64,000 bases of DNA, taken from positions 1 to 64,000 of the forward strand of contig CABUJH010000003.1 in assembly GCA_902491895.1 (NCBI GenBank), written 5' to 3'. This DNA comes from an uncultured Collinsella sp. (lineage in GTDB: Bacteria; Actinomycetota; Coriobacteriia; Coriobacteriales; Coriobacteriaceae). Shown here piece after piece: positions 53,873 through 62,411 of the stretch. The notes beneath the pieces are model-generated. The model made no database searches, was not told the DNA's origin, and saw only the letters and a program-made list of their open reading frames with translations. The position numbers were made by a program, and so were the translations under genes. Position 1 is the stretch's first letter, and each line of letters begins with the position of its first letter.

Positions 53873-55144
53873 CTACGTAAGCATGCGATCTCTCAGCTCG
53901 GCCGCCTCGTTAATCTCGACATTGGTGCGACCTTGGTGGTCTTCGGTGCGTTTGCTGGTGAGCTTGCCGTCCTTTAGTCCGTAGGTGGTGTACTGAACGA
54001 TTGCGCCGGCGGTTTCGGCTGCCTGACGTAGGGGCTCGTAGGTGTCGGTTTGCTCGCACCATGCATAGAAATCATCAACGGTGGCGTTGGGATTGCCGCT
54101 AAAGAGTCGATACCATTCGCGTCCAAAGCTGCCAAGGACCGAGAACGTCTTTTTCTCGACAAGCTTGTCGCCCTTGTATTTGTAGTCCAGCGTGAGGTCC
54201 ACCAGATAGGCGGCTCCCGTTTCAAAGGCGTTCTCGTTGCCCTGATGACCGATGACCTCGGTCTCCGGATAGTGCTTACCAATAAACTCGGCGGCATCGC
54301 CTTCGTAATCGGCAACGATGCGCGCACTCTGCACCTTGCCGCGTTTGTACGTGTAGTGCAGGATGCGCAGCAGTCGCTCCTGCCAAAACGCATAGGAAAA
54401 CAGGTGGTCGACAAAGTGCGGGTTCTCAAGACGATTGGCCCGATCCATCCAAACAGTTTGGAACAGTTGGTAGTCGGCCTGCGGCTCGTCCGTGACCTCG
54501 CGGAACCACTGTACGGCGACGTCGGCGGGGATATAGAACGATAGTCGCTCCTGCGGAGTACCGCTCTTGGTCGTTTTGGCGCGCAGGGGAATCTCGACCT
54601 CGTAGCCAGAACCGTCGTCCGTTCCGCAGTTTAAAACGGGCGGCAGCATAAACTGGCAGGGGCCCTCGTCGCATACGCGCATCGGCTGGGGGCTAACAGG
54701 TTGCCCTTCAAACTCCATCTCGATGTCTGTGTCGTCTTCTTCGTCCTCGTCATCATCTTTGATGCCAAGGTCGTAGCCGGTGTAGTAGTCATCCAGGTGT
54801 CGCTCGTTTACATTTCGCCCGTTTACGACGTCAAAGACGGTAACACCCGTCATGCGGTCGCAATACTTTGCGACTTCAAAGAGGTTGCAGCTCTCCTCGG
54901 GCGTAAAGTTATCAATGCGGTGCAGGAACTCGGTAGAGCATTCATCGGGATCATAGCCGTCCATTTCGCTGTCACCGAGCCAAAAGTTGGGATCACGATT
55001 GCTTTTGAAGTACCACCAGTACCAGACGGGGCCGAATACCGCATTTACGCCAAAAAAGACTTTCTGGATGATGTTGCCGTTGCCGTCGAACTTGTAAGCG
55101 AGCGGCAAGTTAACAGCCGGAACGTTTGATGTGTCGCGCGCCAT
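53873..55144 (-). CDS. Hypothetical protein, first gene of the TIR operon
   Basis: 423 residues, soluble, very acidic in the middle (DDDEDEEDDTDIEMEFE). No family recognised. The N-terminal part has repeated Trp and Tyr (VWYWWYFKSN), a C-terminal half contains VDLTLDYKYKGDKLVEKKTFSVLGSFGREWYRLF. Nothing catalytic stands out. Operon order is this gene, the channel-like gene (59 bases on), then the TIR gene (26 bases on). ATG at 55142-55144 follows AGGGAG. The operator 55250-55261 lies 105 bases upstream. Confidence 0.75.
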   Translation of the reverse strand: MARDTSNVPAVNLPLAYKFDGNGNIIQKVFFGVNAVFGPVWYWWYFKSNRDPNFWLGDSEMDGYDPDECSTEFLHRIDNFTPEESCNLFEVAKYCDRMTGVTVFDVVNGRNVNERHLDDYYTGYDLGIKDDDEDEEDDTDIEMEFEGQPVSPQPMRVCDEGPCQFMLPPVLNCGTDDGSGYEVEIPLRAKTTKSGTPQERLSFYIPADVAVQWFREVTDEPQADYQLFQTVWMDRANRLENPHFVDHLFSYAFWQERLLRILHYTYKRGKVQSARIVADYEGDAAEFIGKHYPETEVIGHQGNENAFETGAAYLVDLTLDYKYKGDKLVEKKTFSVLGSFGREWYRLFSGNPNATVDDFYAWCEQTDTYEPLRQAAETAGAIVQYTTYGLKDGKLTSKRTEDHQGRTNVEINEAAELRDRMLT

Positions 55145-55249
55145 GGTGTGCTCCCTGCGATGATTTGTGTTGCGCGCGAAGGCCAGATTCGATGCGTCTG
55201 ACCTGCGCGCGCCTGTTACTTCGCATACTAGGCCGCCTGCGTTGCATTC

Positions 55250-55306
55250 TGTTGCGCAACATCGCGGACGGTGCGGTTCGACGTCCAGGGGCGATGCCGC
55301 GCAACA
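55250..55306. promoter_or_regulatory. TGTTGCGCAACA palindrome plus degenerate second copy upstream of the TIR operon
   Basis: Perfect copy at 55250-55261; TGCCGCGCAACA at 55295-55306 matches 10 of 12. They precede the minus-strand operon starting at 55144. Confidence 0.75.
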
Positions 55307-55336
55307 GATACATGGCTTGGTCGTGCCAATCGCTCT

Positions 55337-57985
55337 CTAGTAGCGCGCCGAGCGCTGGGCGTTGCCCGGGTTGTAGCCCGCCCAGGCGGCGATGACGTCC
55401 GACTCAACGACGCTCGTTGCAATGTTGATAAAGCTGCCGGCACGGGGCAGGTCGGTATGGAAGTCTTCGAGCAGGTTGGGCTGGAACCTAAAGTCCTCAA
55501 AGTTGACGGTGTTGGGGTTGTAGAGCTGACAAGTACCATCCTCGGTAGAGATCGGGCCAACCATGTAAACGGCCTTGTGCTCTACGACCTCGGTATCGTC
55601 GACGTCGATCACCTCTCCACGATCGTGCGCGGCAGCGGCGTGCTCCATGAGCTCGAGGAATCGGTCGGCTTCGGCGCTGCAGAGTACGCAGCGCGAGAAG
55701 AGCACCGTAAGGGCATAACCCGTTTTACGGCCCAGTTTCTCTCGCAGCTCGCTAAATCGTTGCGACTGCTCCGGGGTCATGCGCGTTTTGGACGGTGCGG
55801 TCTGCTTGAGTCCGCACGCCTTAAGGAACATCGCGTTGGCCTTGCGAAGAGCGCTCATAGCGGCGGAGTCGCTCTTTGCCGCGGAGACGTCGATCCGTCC
55901 TCCCTCGGGAATCTGCTTATAGCGAGAGAAGCCCTTCTCGCCCTCGACGGGCATCCAGTACGTAATGACGTCATTTTCCACTACGCTAAAGCGGCACGTA
56001 AAGGGCGCGCCGATTGCCGGTGCCTCGCCGTAGAACTTTACGCGTACGGCTTGGTCGGTGTCCGCCATCCACATCATAAAGCGATGGCTATTGTCGCCGT
56101 CATGGCTCCGGAGCTTTGCAATAAGGTAGCAAACCGAGTCGCAACGGCTTTCGAGTGCGGCGCCTCTTCCGGTGGCAATGGCGCTTATACCTTGGGCCTT
56201 GAGCTCGATATCGCGGTGCAGCGCGTTGAGCTCTTCGGATGTCAACAGGTCTTGGCCGAGAAGCCCCGCGACAAGCGCGCCGACTTCCATGTCGGTAGTA
56301 AGGGCGGCGTCGATAACCTTGCGGTGCGCCTGGTGGCTTGCATAAGCCGGCAAAGGTTTGCGGCCTGTGGCAAATCCAAATGGGTCTCGGATCTGATCGC
56401 CGCCGCGATAGAGCGGCTCCAAAAAGAACATGTTCATGTCATTTTGCTTGCCCTGCTTTTGACCGTAGGCATCGAGGGAGTTCCAGACATGCTTTTCTGC
56501 AATGGGGTTCATCCACAGGCTGATTTTCGATTTTTCTGTCGAGGAGGTCGAAGTGCTCTTTTTGGAGCTTGCGGCGGGACGAGAAGCCGGTTTCTGATAT
56601 CCAGCGGGGAGAACTTGCTCAAGATCGAATTTTTTAAGCAGCCTAACGTAGACTCCGACCGATGCTTCTTCTGCCATTTCCGCCATGACCGACTGCGAAG
56701 GGTCGTCGACAAAGGAGATGCGCGTTTTGCCATCATCGGAGACCGCCTGGCAATAGCCGCATCGAAGTGCAACGTAGCCTTCGTTGTCGCTGCCGCGGTC
56801 AAAGTACATCTGCTCTTTGCAGCCGAGTGTGCCGGGGACGAATGCGGTCGGGTTTGCTATGTCGGGGATCGTGATGGCAGCGCCGGTCGCGCGTTTAAGC
56901 TCATCGAAATACTCGACGTATAGCGGAATTTTGTAGTGCTGGACTAGTGCCTCGAGAACGATGGCGTTGGGCACGGAGTGCGCCACGCGATAACGCACGG
57001 AGTTATAGCCCCATTCGACATCGGTTGCGTCATCGGGGATTCCGTGACCCACCATGGTCCTCAGGACCTCATCGGGTGAGTCAAACGTGCTATCGGGCGT
57101 GCCGCAAATCGCCTGGAGCGAGAACCCGCCAAAGCACTTGTCGAGATCATCGCGGATATACTCGCAGCAGTCATGATTGGGAAAGACGATGCGAAACGTC
57201 ATCGCGCCCATGGCCTGGGACATGTAGACGTTGTCCGATGCCTGGGCATCGGACTCTGCCTGGGCATCGGACTCTGCTTGGACATCGGACTCTGCCTGGG
57301 CATTGGACTCTGCCTGGGCATCGGACTCTGCCTGGGGCTCCTCTTGGGCGCCAAACTGGTCCTTGAGAAAGTCGAAGTACAGGGACACGTTTCCGCGTTG
57401 CGCATACGAACGCATGATGGGGTCGGTGGTGTCCTCAAAGTACTTTTGGCTTCCGTCGGGCATGGACATGGTTCCCATGCCGCAGCGGAACAGGGTGTCG
57501 GTGGCACCGTCGAACCCCTCCGGGAAATACACCCAGCAGCTCTTGTCGACCACGTTTGCAAACGAGACGCTATCGCCCTGCGCATCGGCGATCACGGCGC
57601 CGGCGGCGATCTCATCGGCATCGGTGTACTCGTAGTAGACGGGAACGCCGATCATCTTGGAGATAGTCTTGGCAACCTCCAGCGAGGGGATGCCGTTGTA
57701 TTCGTACTGGAGCGAGTTGTAGCCCCAGACGACGTTGGTGACCTCTTCGCCGTCGGACCCGCAGGTTTCCAGGGCGGCATTGATGGCGTCGGTCGGATCC
57801 ATGTGCTGGAAGTCCTCGTAATCGGGGATCACGGCAGCAAAGCAGAACTCGCCATAGTCTCGCTCCAGGGCAGCTTTGGCTTGCATGCAGATATCGTGGT
57901 TGGGAAACACGATGCGATTGACAATCTGGTTGATCGAGATCCCTCGGTCGGTATCTTGAAGCAGATGCTCAAAAATCTCGTCCAT
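55337..57985 (-). CDS. Large hypothetical protein with internally duplicated domain
   Basis: 882 residues, soluble. Residues about 15-205 and 275-465 are repeats of one domain: both contain RIVFPNHDxC, a WGYNSLxYxY/WGYNSVRYRV segment and a short DDPSQSVM or DTTDPIMR piece. Between them lies an Ala/Gln/Glu/Ser tandem repeat (AQAESD, about 215-245). The C-terminal 380 residues are of a different type (CDSVCYLIAKLRSHDG, CRFSVVENDVITYWMP, GEVIDVDDTEVVEHKAVYMVGPIS). No known family recognised. The start is ATG 57983-57985 (AAGAAGGAACG upstream); the frame is open further but runs across two operator copies and lacks a site. It is divergent from the gene at 58252. Confidence 0.75.
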   Translation of the reverse strand: MDEIFEHLLQDTDRGISINQIVNRIVFPNHDICMQAKAALERDYGEFCFAAVIPDYEDFQHMDPTDAINAALETCGSDGEEVTNVVWGYNSLQYEYNGIPSLEVAKTISKMIGVPVYYEYTDADEIAAGAVIADAQGDSVSFANVVDKSCWVYFPEGFDGATDTLFRCGMGTMSMPDGSQKYFEDTTDPIMRSYAQRGNVSLYFDFLKDQFGAQEEPQAESDAQAESNAQAESDVQAESDAQAESDAQASDNVYMSQAMGAMTFRIVFPNHDCCEYIRDDLDKCFGGFSLQAICGTPDSTFDSPDEVLRTMVGHGIPDDATDVEWGYNSVRYRVAHSVPNAIVLEALVQHYKIPLYVEYFDELKRATGAAITIPDIANPTAFVPGTLGCKEQMYFDRGSDNEGYVALRCGYCQAVSDDGKTRISFVDDPSQSVMAEMAEEASVGVYVRLLKKFDLEQVLPAGYQKPASRPAASSKKSTSTSSTEKSKISLWMNPIAEKHVWNSLDAYGQKQGKQNDMNMFFLEPLYRGGDQIRDPFGFATGRKPLPAYASHQAHRKVIDAALTTDMEVGALVAGLLGQDLLTSEELNALHRDIELKAQGISAIATGRGAALESRCDSVCYLIAKLRSHDGDNSHRFMMWMADTDQAVRVKFYGEAPAIGAPFTCRFSVVENDVITYWMPVEGEKGFSRYKQIPEGGRIDVSAAKSDSAAMSALRKANAMFLKACGLKQTAPSKTRMTPEQSQRFSELREKLGRKTGYALTVLFSRCVLCSAEADRFLELMEHAAAAHDRGEVIDVDDTEVVEHKAVYMVGPISTEDGTCQLYNPNTVNFEDFRFQPNLLEDFHTDLPRAGSFINIATSVVESDVIAAWAGYNPGNAQRSARY
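57240..57337. repeat. 18-bp coding tandem repeat (AQAESD)
   Basis: Five near-identical 18-bp units plus a partial sixth (unit GCCTGGGCATCGGACTCT on the plus strand), encoding repeats of A-Q-A-E-S-D in the minus-strand gene. Low divergence suggests recent slippage and possible length variation between strains. Confidence 0.85.
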
Positions 57986-58080
57986 CGTTCCTTCTTTCGT
58001 ATGCGGTGGAAGCCAACGATCCCGGGTTTTAGGGCTCGTGGCTTTGCTAACTCGAACGCTACCGCCCCGATGGGCAAGAA

Positions 58081-58182
58081 CGTTGCGCAACATCCGCGAG
58101 TGCGCAAATTGCAATGCGGAACGGTTTGTCCCGGGGCGTTTTGAGAGCGGATCCGTCTCGTTCCCGGCAGTGTTGCGCAACG
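58081..58182. promoter_or_regulatory. Two TGTTGCGCAACA-type palindromes between divergent genes
   Basis: CGTTGCGCAACA at 58081-58092 (11 of 12) lies 96 bases before the minus-strand gene starting at 57985; TGTTGCGCAACG at 58171-58182 (11 of 12) lies 70 bases before the plus-strand gene at 58252. Confidence 0.72.
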
Positions 58183-58251
58183 TCTGCTCGGTATGGATTT
58201 CTACACTTGAGTTGTCCAAAAGGGATTCGGTTCTTGAATGAGGGATGAACG

Positions 58252-58797
58252 ATGAGCGGGAACTCCTATTACGATGACGATATGTCCGAAGAAGATTACG
58301 AGCGGGTCATGGAGCATATGTACGAGCTTGAGTGCGAGCTCGAGGAGCCTCATGACGCTCGCACCGACCAGTTGATTCGCGAGGAGCTCGAGGATCTTTC
58401 GAGTGCCATGTTGTTTGAGCCGGTGGTCAAAAACGGTGAGTACCTTGGTGAGCGCGACCATGTGCCCGGGTATTGGACGGATCGTCGCGATTTGGAGTCC
58501 GAGTCTTCAGGCGCTTCGAGCGATGTCGACGAGGTGGAAAAGGATGAGCCGTTTGATTTAATAGGCTATCAGGGTTCTTCTTCGGGTGGCTCGGTACTCG
58601 ACATGTTTACTCCCATTTTAAGGAGTCGCGTGTTCTGGATCTTCATCGCGTTTCTGGTGTTTATCGGCCTGCTCGACATGTTCTATGACAGTTTTATTGT
58701 TCCTTCGGGCTTCGCTATTAGCCGCATCAATTTCCAAGGCTTGGTGCTGCTGGCGATTGTCGTTGCATGCATTGCCCTGAGGCGTCGTCGCCGTTAA
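58252..58797 (+). CDS. Acidic membrane protein (two helices)
   Basis: 181 residues. The first 120 residues are very acidic and polar (SEEDYERVMEHMYELECELEEP), then two membrane helices (about 126-148, VFWIFIAFLVFIGLLDMFYD, and 158-176, GLVLLAIVVACIAL) and an RRRRR tail, typical of a membrane anchor with positive cytoplasmic end. Not recognised otherwise. ATG 58252 follows GAGGGATG. Between the divergent operator pair and a GNAT gene with its own operator. Confidence 0.78.
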   Translation: MSGNSYYDDDMSEEDYERVMEHMYELECELEEPHDARTDQLIREELEDLSSAMLFEPVVKNGEYLGERDHVPGYWTDRRDLESESSGASSDVDEVEKDEPFDLIGYQGSSSGGSVLDMFTPILRSRVFWIFIAFLVFIGLLDMFYDSFIVPSGFAISRINFQGLVLLAIVVACIALRRRRR

Positions 58798-58821
58798 CGG
58801 CGGTATTGACGCAGTTTCCGA

Positions 58822-58833
58822 TGTTGCGCAACA
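58822..58833. promoter_or_regulatory. TGTTGCGCAACA palindrome upstream of the GNAT gene
   Basis: Perfect 12-bp dyad 61 bases before the GNAT start codon. Confidence 0.75.
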
Positions 58834-58893
58834 GGTTATCTGGACAGCGGCGTATGCTCGGGTTGTCCTGAAAGCGAGAGAAAGGACAGGACA

Positions 58894-59442
58894 ATGGCTG
58901 AAGTTGAAGTAAGGGCTTTGGGTCCCGACGACGTCGACGATATGGTCGATCTGGACGAGCAGTCGGGCTACGAGGTCTATGACGCGTACGCGGACTGCGT
59001 TGAGGACGAGGACGAAGAGAACTGTTACCTCTGGGGCGTCTTTGCCGATGATGAGCTGGTCGGTTTTTGCGTAACGGGCGGTTCAGATGACCCCGACCTG
59101 CCGGATGCCGTTACGGAGCACCCGCTCAACAAGTACCTGGGGACGTTTTTGAGCCATGTGTATGTTGACCCCGACTACCGCGGTAACGGCTATGGCGCGC
59201 GCCTGGTGCACGACGCCCTGTTGAGATACTGGGAGAGCGAGGGCCACCAGCAGCCTGCATTCCTGGATCTGAGCGAATATCTCTTTGACGATCCTGATGC
59301 GGATCCGATTAAGCTCGCACATCTGCTCATCGACTTCTTTGGTAAGAACGGGTTTGAGCCCATCCCCGACGATGACCACGACATTACCTACACCTGCATG
59401 GTCTTGGATCCCAAGAACTTTAAGGACCCGGACGCAGAGTAG
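58894..59442 (+). CDS. GNAT-family N-acetyltransferase
   Basis: 182 residues, acidic. The acetyl-CoA-binding motif A is clear: VYVDPDYRGNGYGARLV (R/Q-x-x-G-x-G/A) near 89-105, after ELVGFCVTGG (strand 4 region). The rest, YLFDDPDADPIKLAHLLIDFFGKNGFEPI, gives a typical GNAT end. Substrate unknown; protein, peptide and small-molecule acetylation are all possible. ATG 58894 follows AAAGGAC. Its operator links it to the kinase island; protein acetylation as part of that signalling is inference. Confidence 0.85.
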   Translation: MAEVEVRALGPDDVDDMVDLDEQSGYEVYDAYADCVEDEDEENCYLWGVFADDELVGFCVTGGSDDPDLPDAVTEHPLNKYLGTFLSHVYVDPDYRGNGYGARLVHDALLRYWESEGHQQPAFLDLSEYLFDDPDADPIKLAHLLIDFFGKNGFEPIPDDDHDITYTCMVLDPKNFKDPDAE

Positions 59443-59563
59443 AGGCTGCGATCTGTTGGTTCAGCTTCCCTAGTTGGTGCTTGACGGGGCCGGACGTTCC
59501 AGTTGTGATGGCTGGACGTCCGGTCCTTTTTGTTGCCTGTTGGGTTTGGTGGTCGGTACGTTT

Positions 59564-59862
59564 ATCTCGATCTGTAACATCTGGCGGGGGATACGGGGTC
59601 TAGTTGTTACAGATCGAGATTGTTCCTCGACTGACAACTCAACTGTCTCAATCTGTAACATCTGGGGCTGGTTTTGCTCCGTAACTGTTACAGATCGAGA
59701 TGTTTGTGAACCGTGCCGACCGTTTGTCTCGATCTGTAACACTTAGACGAAGATTCGGCCTGTAGATGTTACAGATTGAGATGTTAGCCAAGGGGCTGAC
59801 TGAATGTCTCGATCTGTAACGTGTAGACCTGGTTTTGTCTCGTAACTGTTACAGATTGAGAC
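59564..59862. repeat. Family A hairpin array, four units
   Basis: Units 59564-59620, 59645-59701, 59726-59782 and 59806-59862, each 57 nt, start-to-start 81, 81 and 80 nt. Within 59443-60134 this array is the main content; an upstream part (59480-59540) is T/G-rich without a supported gene, and 59870-60134 carries GC-rich text and the helicase ribosome binding site. Confidence 0.95.
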
Positions 59863-60134
59863 AATCGGCCCAGGCCCGCTCCTCCTGCCCCGTCATCTGT
59901 GGTTTACGTGGGGGCATGCGAAGCACGGGTATACTAACCCGCGGCGAATCTGCTCCATCGCTTAGGGCCGCTGCGTCTGGACGGCGCGTGATATGGCTGC
60001 CAAAGCGATCGCCAGCGTGCTGAGCAACGTCCTCTCTGTGCGCACCTGTTTTTGTATGTATTAGCGCACTACCAAGCACGCTCGCGCGGCCGCATGCCGT
60101 GCCCATTGCGCGTGCAGATAAGGAACAACAACAT

Positions 60135-62336
60135 ATGCGTAATTCTGTATCCGACGTCACGGACGCCGAGATTCTGGACGAGGCCCGCGAGGCCATGACC
60201 CAGGCTGCCTTCGATGCCGCCGATGAGGCCAATGCTGCCCAGGCCGTCGAGTCCGCGACCGAGAGCCTGCCCGCCTTCGACGAGCTGGGCCTTTCGGACG
60301 AGATGCTTCGTGCCATCGAGAACCTTGGTTACACGGCGCCCACGCCCGTGCAGGCTGGCTCGATCCCCGTGGTGCTCGAGGGCCGCGACCTGCTTGCCGC
60401 CGCTCAGACCGGCACCGGCAAGACGGCCGCCTTTTTGCTGCCGACCATGAACAACCTGGAGCACATCGCTCCGCCCAAGCCCGTGCGCGAGCGTGGCGGC
60501 CGCAACCGCCGTCGCGGCGCCAAGAAGCCCGAGGGCAACGGTCGCGGCCCCGTGATGCTCGTCATCACCCCCACGCGCGAGCTTGCCCAGCAGATCGACG
60601 AGGTTGCGAGCAAGATCGCCGACGTCACCGGCCATGTCGCCGTGACCGTCGTGGGCGGCGTGAGCTACAAGCCGCAGACCGCGGCCCTCAAGTACGGCTG
60701 CGACATCCTGGTCGCCACGCCGGGCCGTCTGGTCGACCTGATCGAGCAGGGCGCCTGCCACCTGGACGAGGTCAAGGTGCTGGTGCTCGACGAGGCCGAC
60801 CGTATGCTCGACATGGGCTTTTTGCCCGCCGTCCGCCGCATTGTGCGCGAGACCCCGGCCGAGCGTCAGACGCTGCTGTTCTCGGCCACGCTCGACGAGG
60901 AGGCCGTGGGCGAGATCACCGACCTGGTGAGCGACCCGGCCCGCGTGGAGATCGCGCCCGCCACGTCGACCGCCGACACCGTCGACCAGTTTGTGTTCCC
61001 GGTGTCCATCGAGGCCAAGAACAACCTGCTGCCCGAGTTCCTCAAGAAGGAGGGCCCGGAGCGCACCATCGTCTTTATGCGCACCAAGCACCGCGCCGAC
61101 AGCTGCTGCCGTCGCCTGGAGCGCAAGGGCATCAAGGCCGCCGCGATTCACGGCAACCGCAGCCAGGCGCAGCGCGAGCGCGCGCTTTCTGCCTTCCGCG
61201 ACGGCACCGTCGACGTGTTGGTGGCAACCGATGTCCTCGCCCGCGGTATCGACATCAGCGACGTGCGCTACGTCGTGAACTTTGACGTGCCGGCCGAGCC
61301 GACCGACTACATCCACCGTATTGGCCGTACGGGCCGCGCCGGTGAGCTGGGCTGGGCCATCACGTTTGTGACCGAGCAGGATGTCGATGAGTTCTACGAG
61401 ATCGAGAAGCTCATGGACAAGACGGCCGACATCTACGAGGCCGGCGACCTGCATGTGGGTCCCAATCCGCCCGCGGTTGACCCCGAGCGCGACCCTGCGG
61501 CCTTTAAGGTGAAGAAGAAGACCAAGCGCGGCAAGTCCAAGAGCAAGAAGAAGCTTGAGCAGGCACGTCGCGACGGCAAGCGCAACGGCGATGACTACGG
61601 CGATGTGGCCGGTCGTTCCAACCGCGGTCGCGACGAGCGTCGCGGCGACGGCGAGCGTCCGGGCCGTCCCAAGCGCGGCGGCAAGATCCGCGTGCGCGAG
61701 GGCGTTCAGGCTCGCGTGGACGAGGCCGTTGAGAGCGTGGCCCGCGAGGTGGCTGCCGAGGAGCGCGGCGGTGCTGCTGCCGTCGAGCAGGCCCCGCGCG
61801 GCAACCGTGCCGAGCGCCGTGCCAAGCAGTTCCAGGGCGAGGCACACCGCCGTCGCCGCGAGGACGAGGACCGTGGCGGTCGTCGTCGTGTTGAGCGCGA
61901 GGACGAGGGTCGCGGTTCGCGCGGCGGCAAGCGTGGCTCGGGCGACCGTCGTCGCTCCGGTCGCGATGGCGAGCGCGGTGGCCGTGATGAGCGCCGTGGC
62001 GGCGAAGGCCGTGGTGAGCGCGGTAGCCGCGGCACTGAGCGTCGTGAAGGCGCCCGCGGTAACGGTGGCCGCAGCGGCTCCGGTCGTTCGAATGAGTCGC
62101 GCGATCGTCGTGATCCGCGTGCCAGCCGCGATCGTCGCGATGATTGGCGCAACTACGACGATACCCGCGAGGAGCGTCGCGGCGGCTATCGTGGCGGTCG
62201 TGGTGGCAACCAGGCCGGCTCTCGTGGCGGCCGCGCCGGCGGTCGCGATAACCGTGGCAGCTATGGCAACAGCCGTGGCGGCAAACGCGGCGGCAGCTCC
62301 CGTCGCCCCGGTGACGGCGGCGGCAAGCGCAAGTAA
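60135..62336 (+). CDS. DEAD-box ATP-dependent RNA helicase with Arg/Gly-rich tail
   Basis: 733 residues. The helicase core (about 45-420) has the Q motif region YTAPTPVQAGSIPVV, motif I AQTGTGKT (90-97), motif Ia PTRELAQQ, motif II DEAD (219-222), motif III SAT, and motif VI HRIGRTGRAG. After it comes a very basic tail of about 300 residues rich in Arg, Gly, Glu and Asp (RGG-like: GRRRVEREDEGRGSRGG), probably disordered and RNA-binding. It should remodel RNA in ribosome assembly or mRNA decay, like the DeaD/CsdA group. ATG 60135 follows AAGGAAC. The long antisense frame over the tail is an artefact of Arg/Gly codons. Confidence 0.95.
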   Translation: MRNSVSDVTDAEILDEAREAMTQAAFDAADEANAAQAVESATESLPAFDELGLSDEMLRAIENLGYTAPTPVQAGSIPVVLEGRDLLAAAQTGTGKTAAFLLPTMNNLEHIAPPKPVRERGGRNRRRGAKKPEGNGRGPVMLVITPTRELAQQIDEVASKIADVTGHVAVTVVGGVSYKPQTAALKYGCDILVATPGRLVDLIEQGACHLDEVKVLVLDEADRMLDMGFLPAVRRIVRETPAERQTLLFSATLDEEAVGEITDLVSDPARVEIAPATSTADTVDQFVFPVSIEAKNNLLPEFLKKEGPERTIVFMRTKHRADSCCRRLERKGIKAAAIHGNRSQAQRERALSAFRDGTVDVLVATDVLARGIDISDVRYVVNFDVPAEPTDYIHRIGRTGRAGELGWAITFVTEQDVDEFYEIEKLMDKTADIYEAGDLHVGPNPPAVDPERDPAAFKVKKKTKRGKSKSKKKLEQARRDGKRNGDDYGDVAGRSNRGRDERRGDGERPGRPKRGGKIRVREGVQARVDEAVESVAREVAAEERGGAAAVEQAPRGNRAERRAKQFQGEAHRRRREDEDRGGRRRVEREDEGRGSRGGKRGSGDRRRSGRDGERGGRDERRGGEGRGERGSRGTERREGARGNGGRSGSGRSNESRDRRDPRASRDRRDDWRNYDDTREERRGGYRGGRGGNQAGSRGGRAGGRDNRGSYGNSRGGKRGGSSRRPGDGGGKRK

Positions 62337-62366
62337 CATACGCGTCGCGCGGTAAGGCGAGATGAG

Positions 62367-62405
62367 TTTGGGCCCCGAGCAGACTATGCTCGGAGCCCTT
62401 TTTGG
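62367..62405 (+). terminator. Terminator after the DEAD-box helicase
   Basis: Stem GGGC-C-CCGAGCA / TGCTCGG-A-GCCC (62370-62398) with a five-base loop, followed by TTTTT. Confidence 0.88.
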
Positions 62406-62411
62406 TGCAAG

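Noticed and set aside
57986..58219. N-terminal extension of the large duplicated-domain protein to 58219
   Set aside because: It would run over two regulatory palindromes and has no ribosome binding site, whereas ATG at 57983-57985 has AAGGAACG before it.
60069..62339. Minus-strand 756-codon open frame opposite the DEAD-box helicase
   Set aside because: Translation is Ala/Thr/Gly-rich low complexity caused by antisense reading of Arg/Gly codons; no ribosome binding site.
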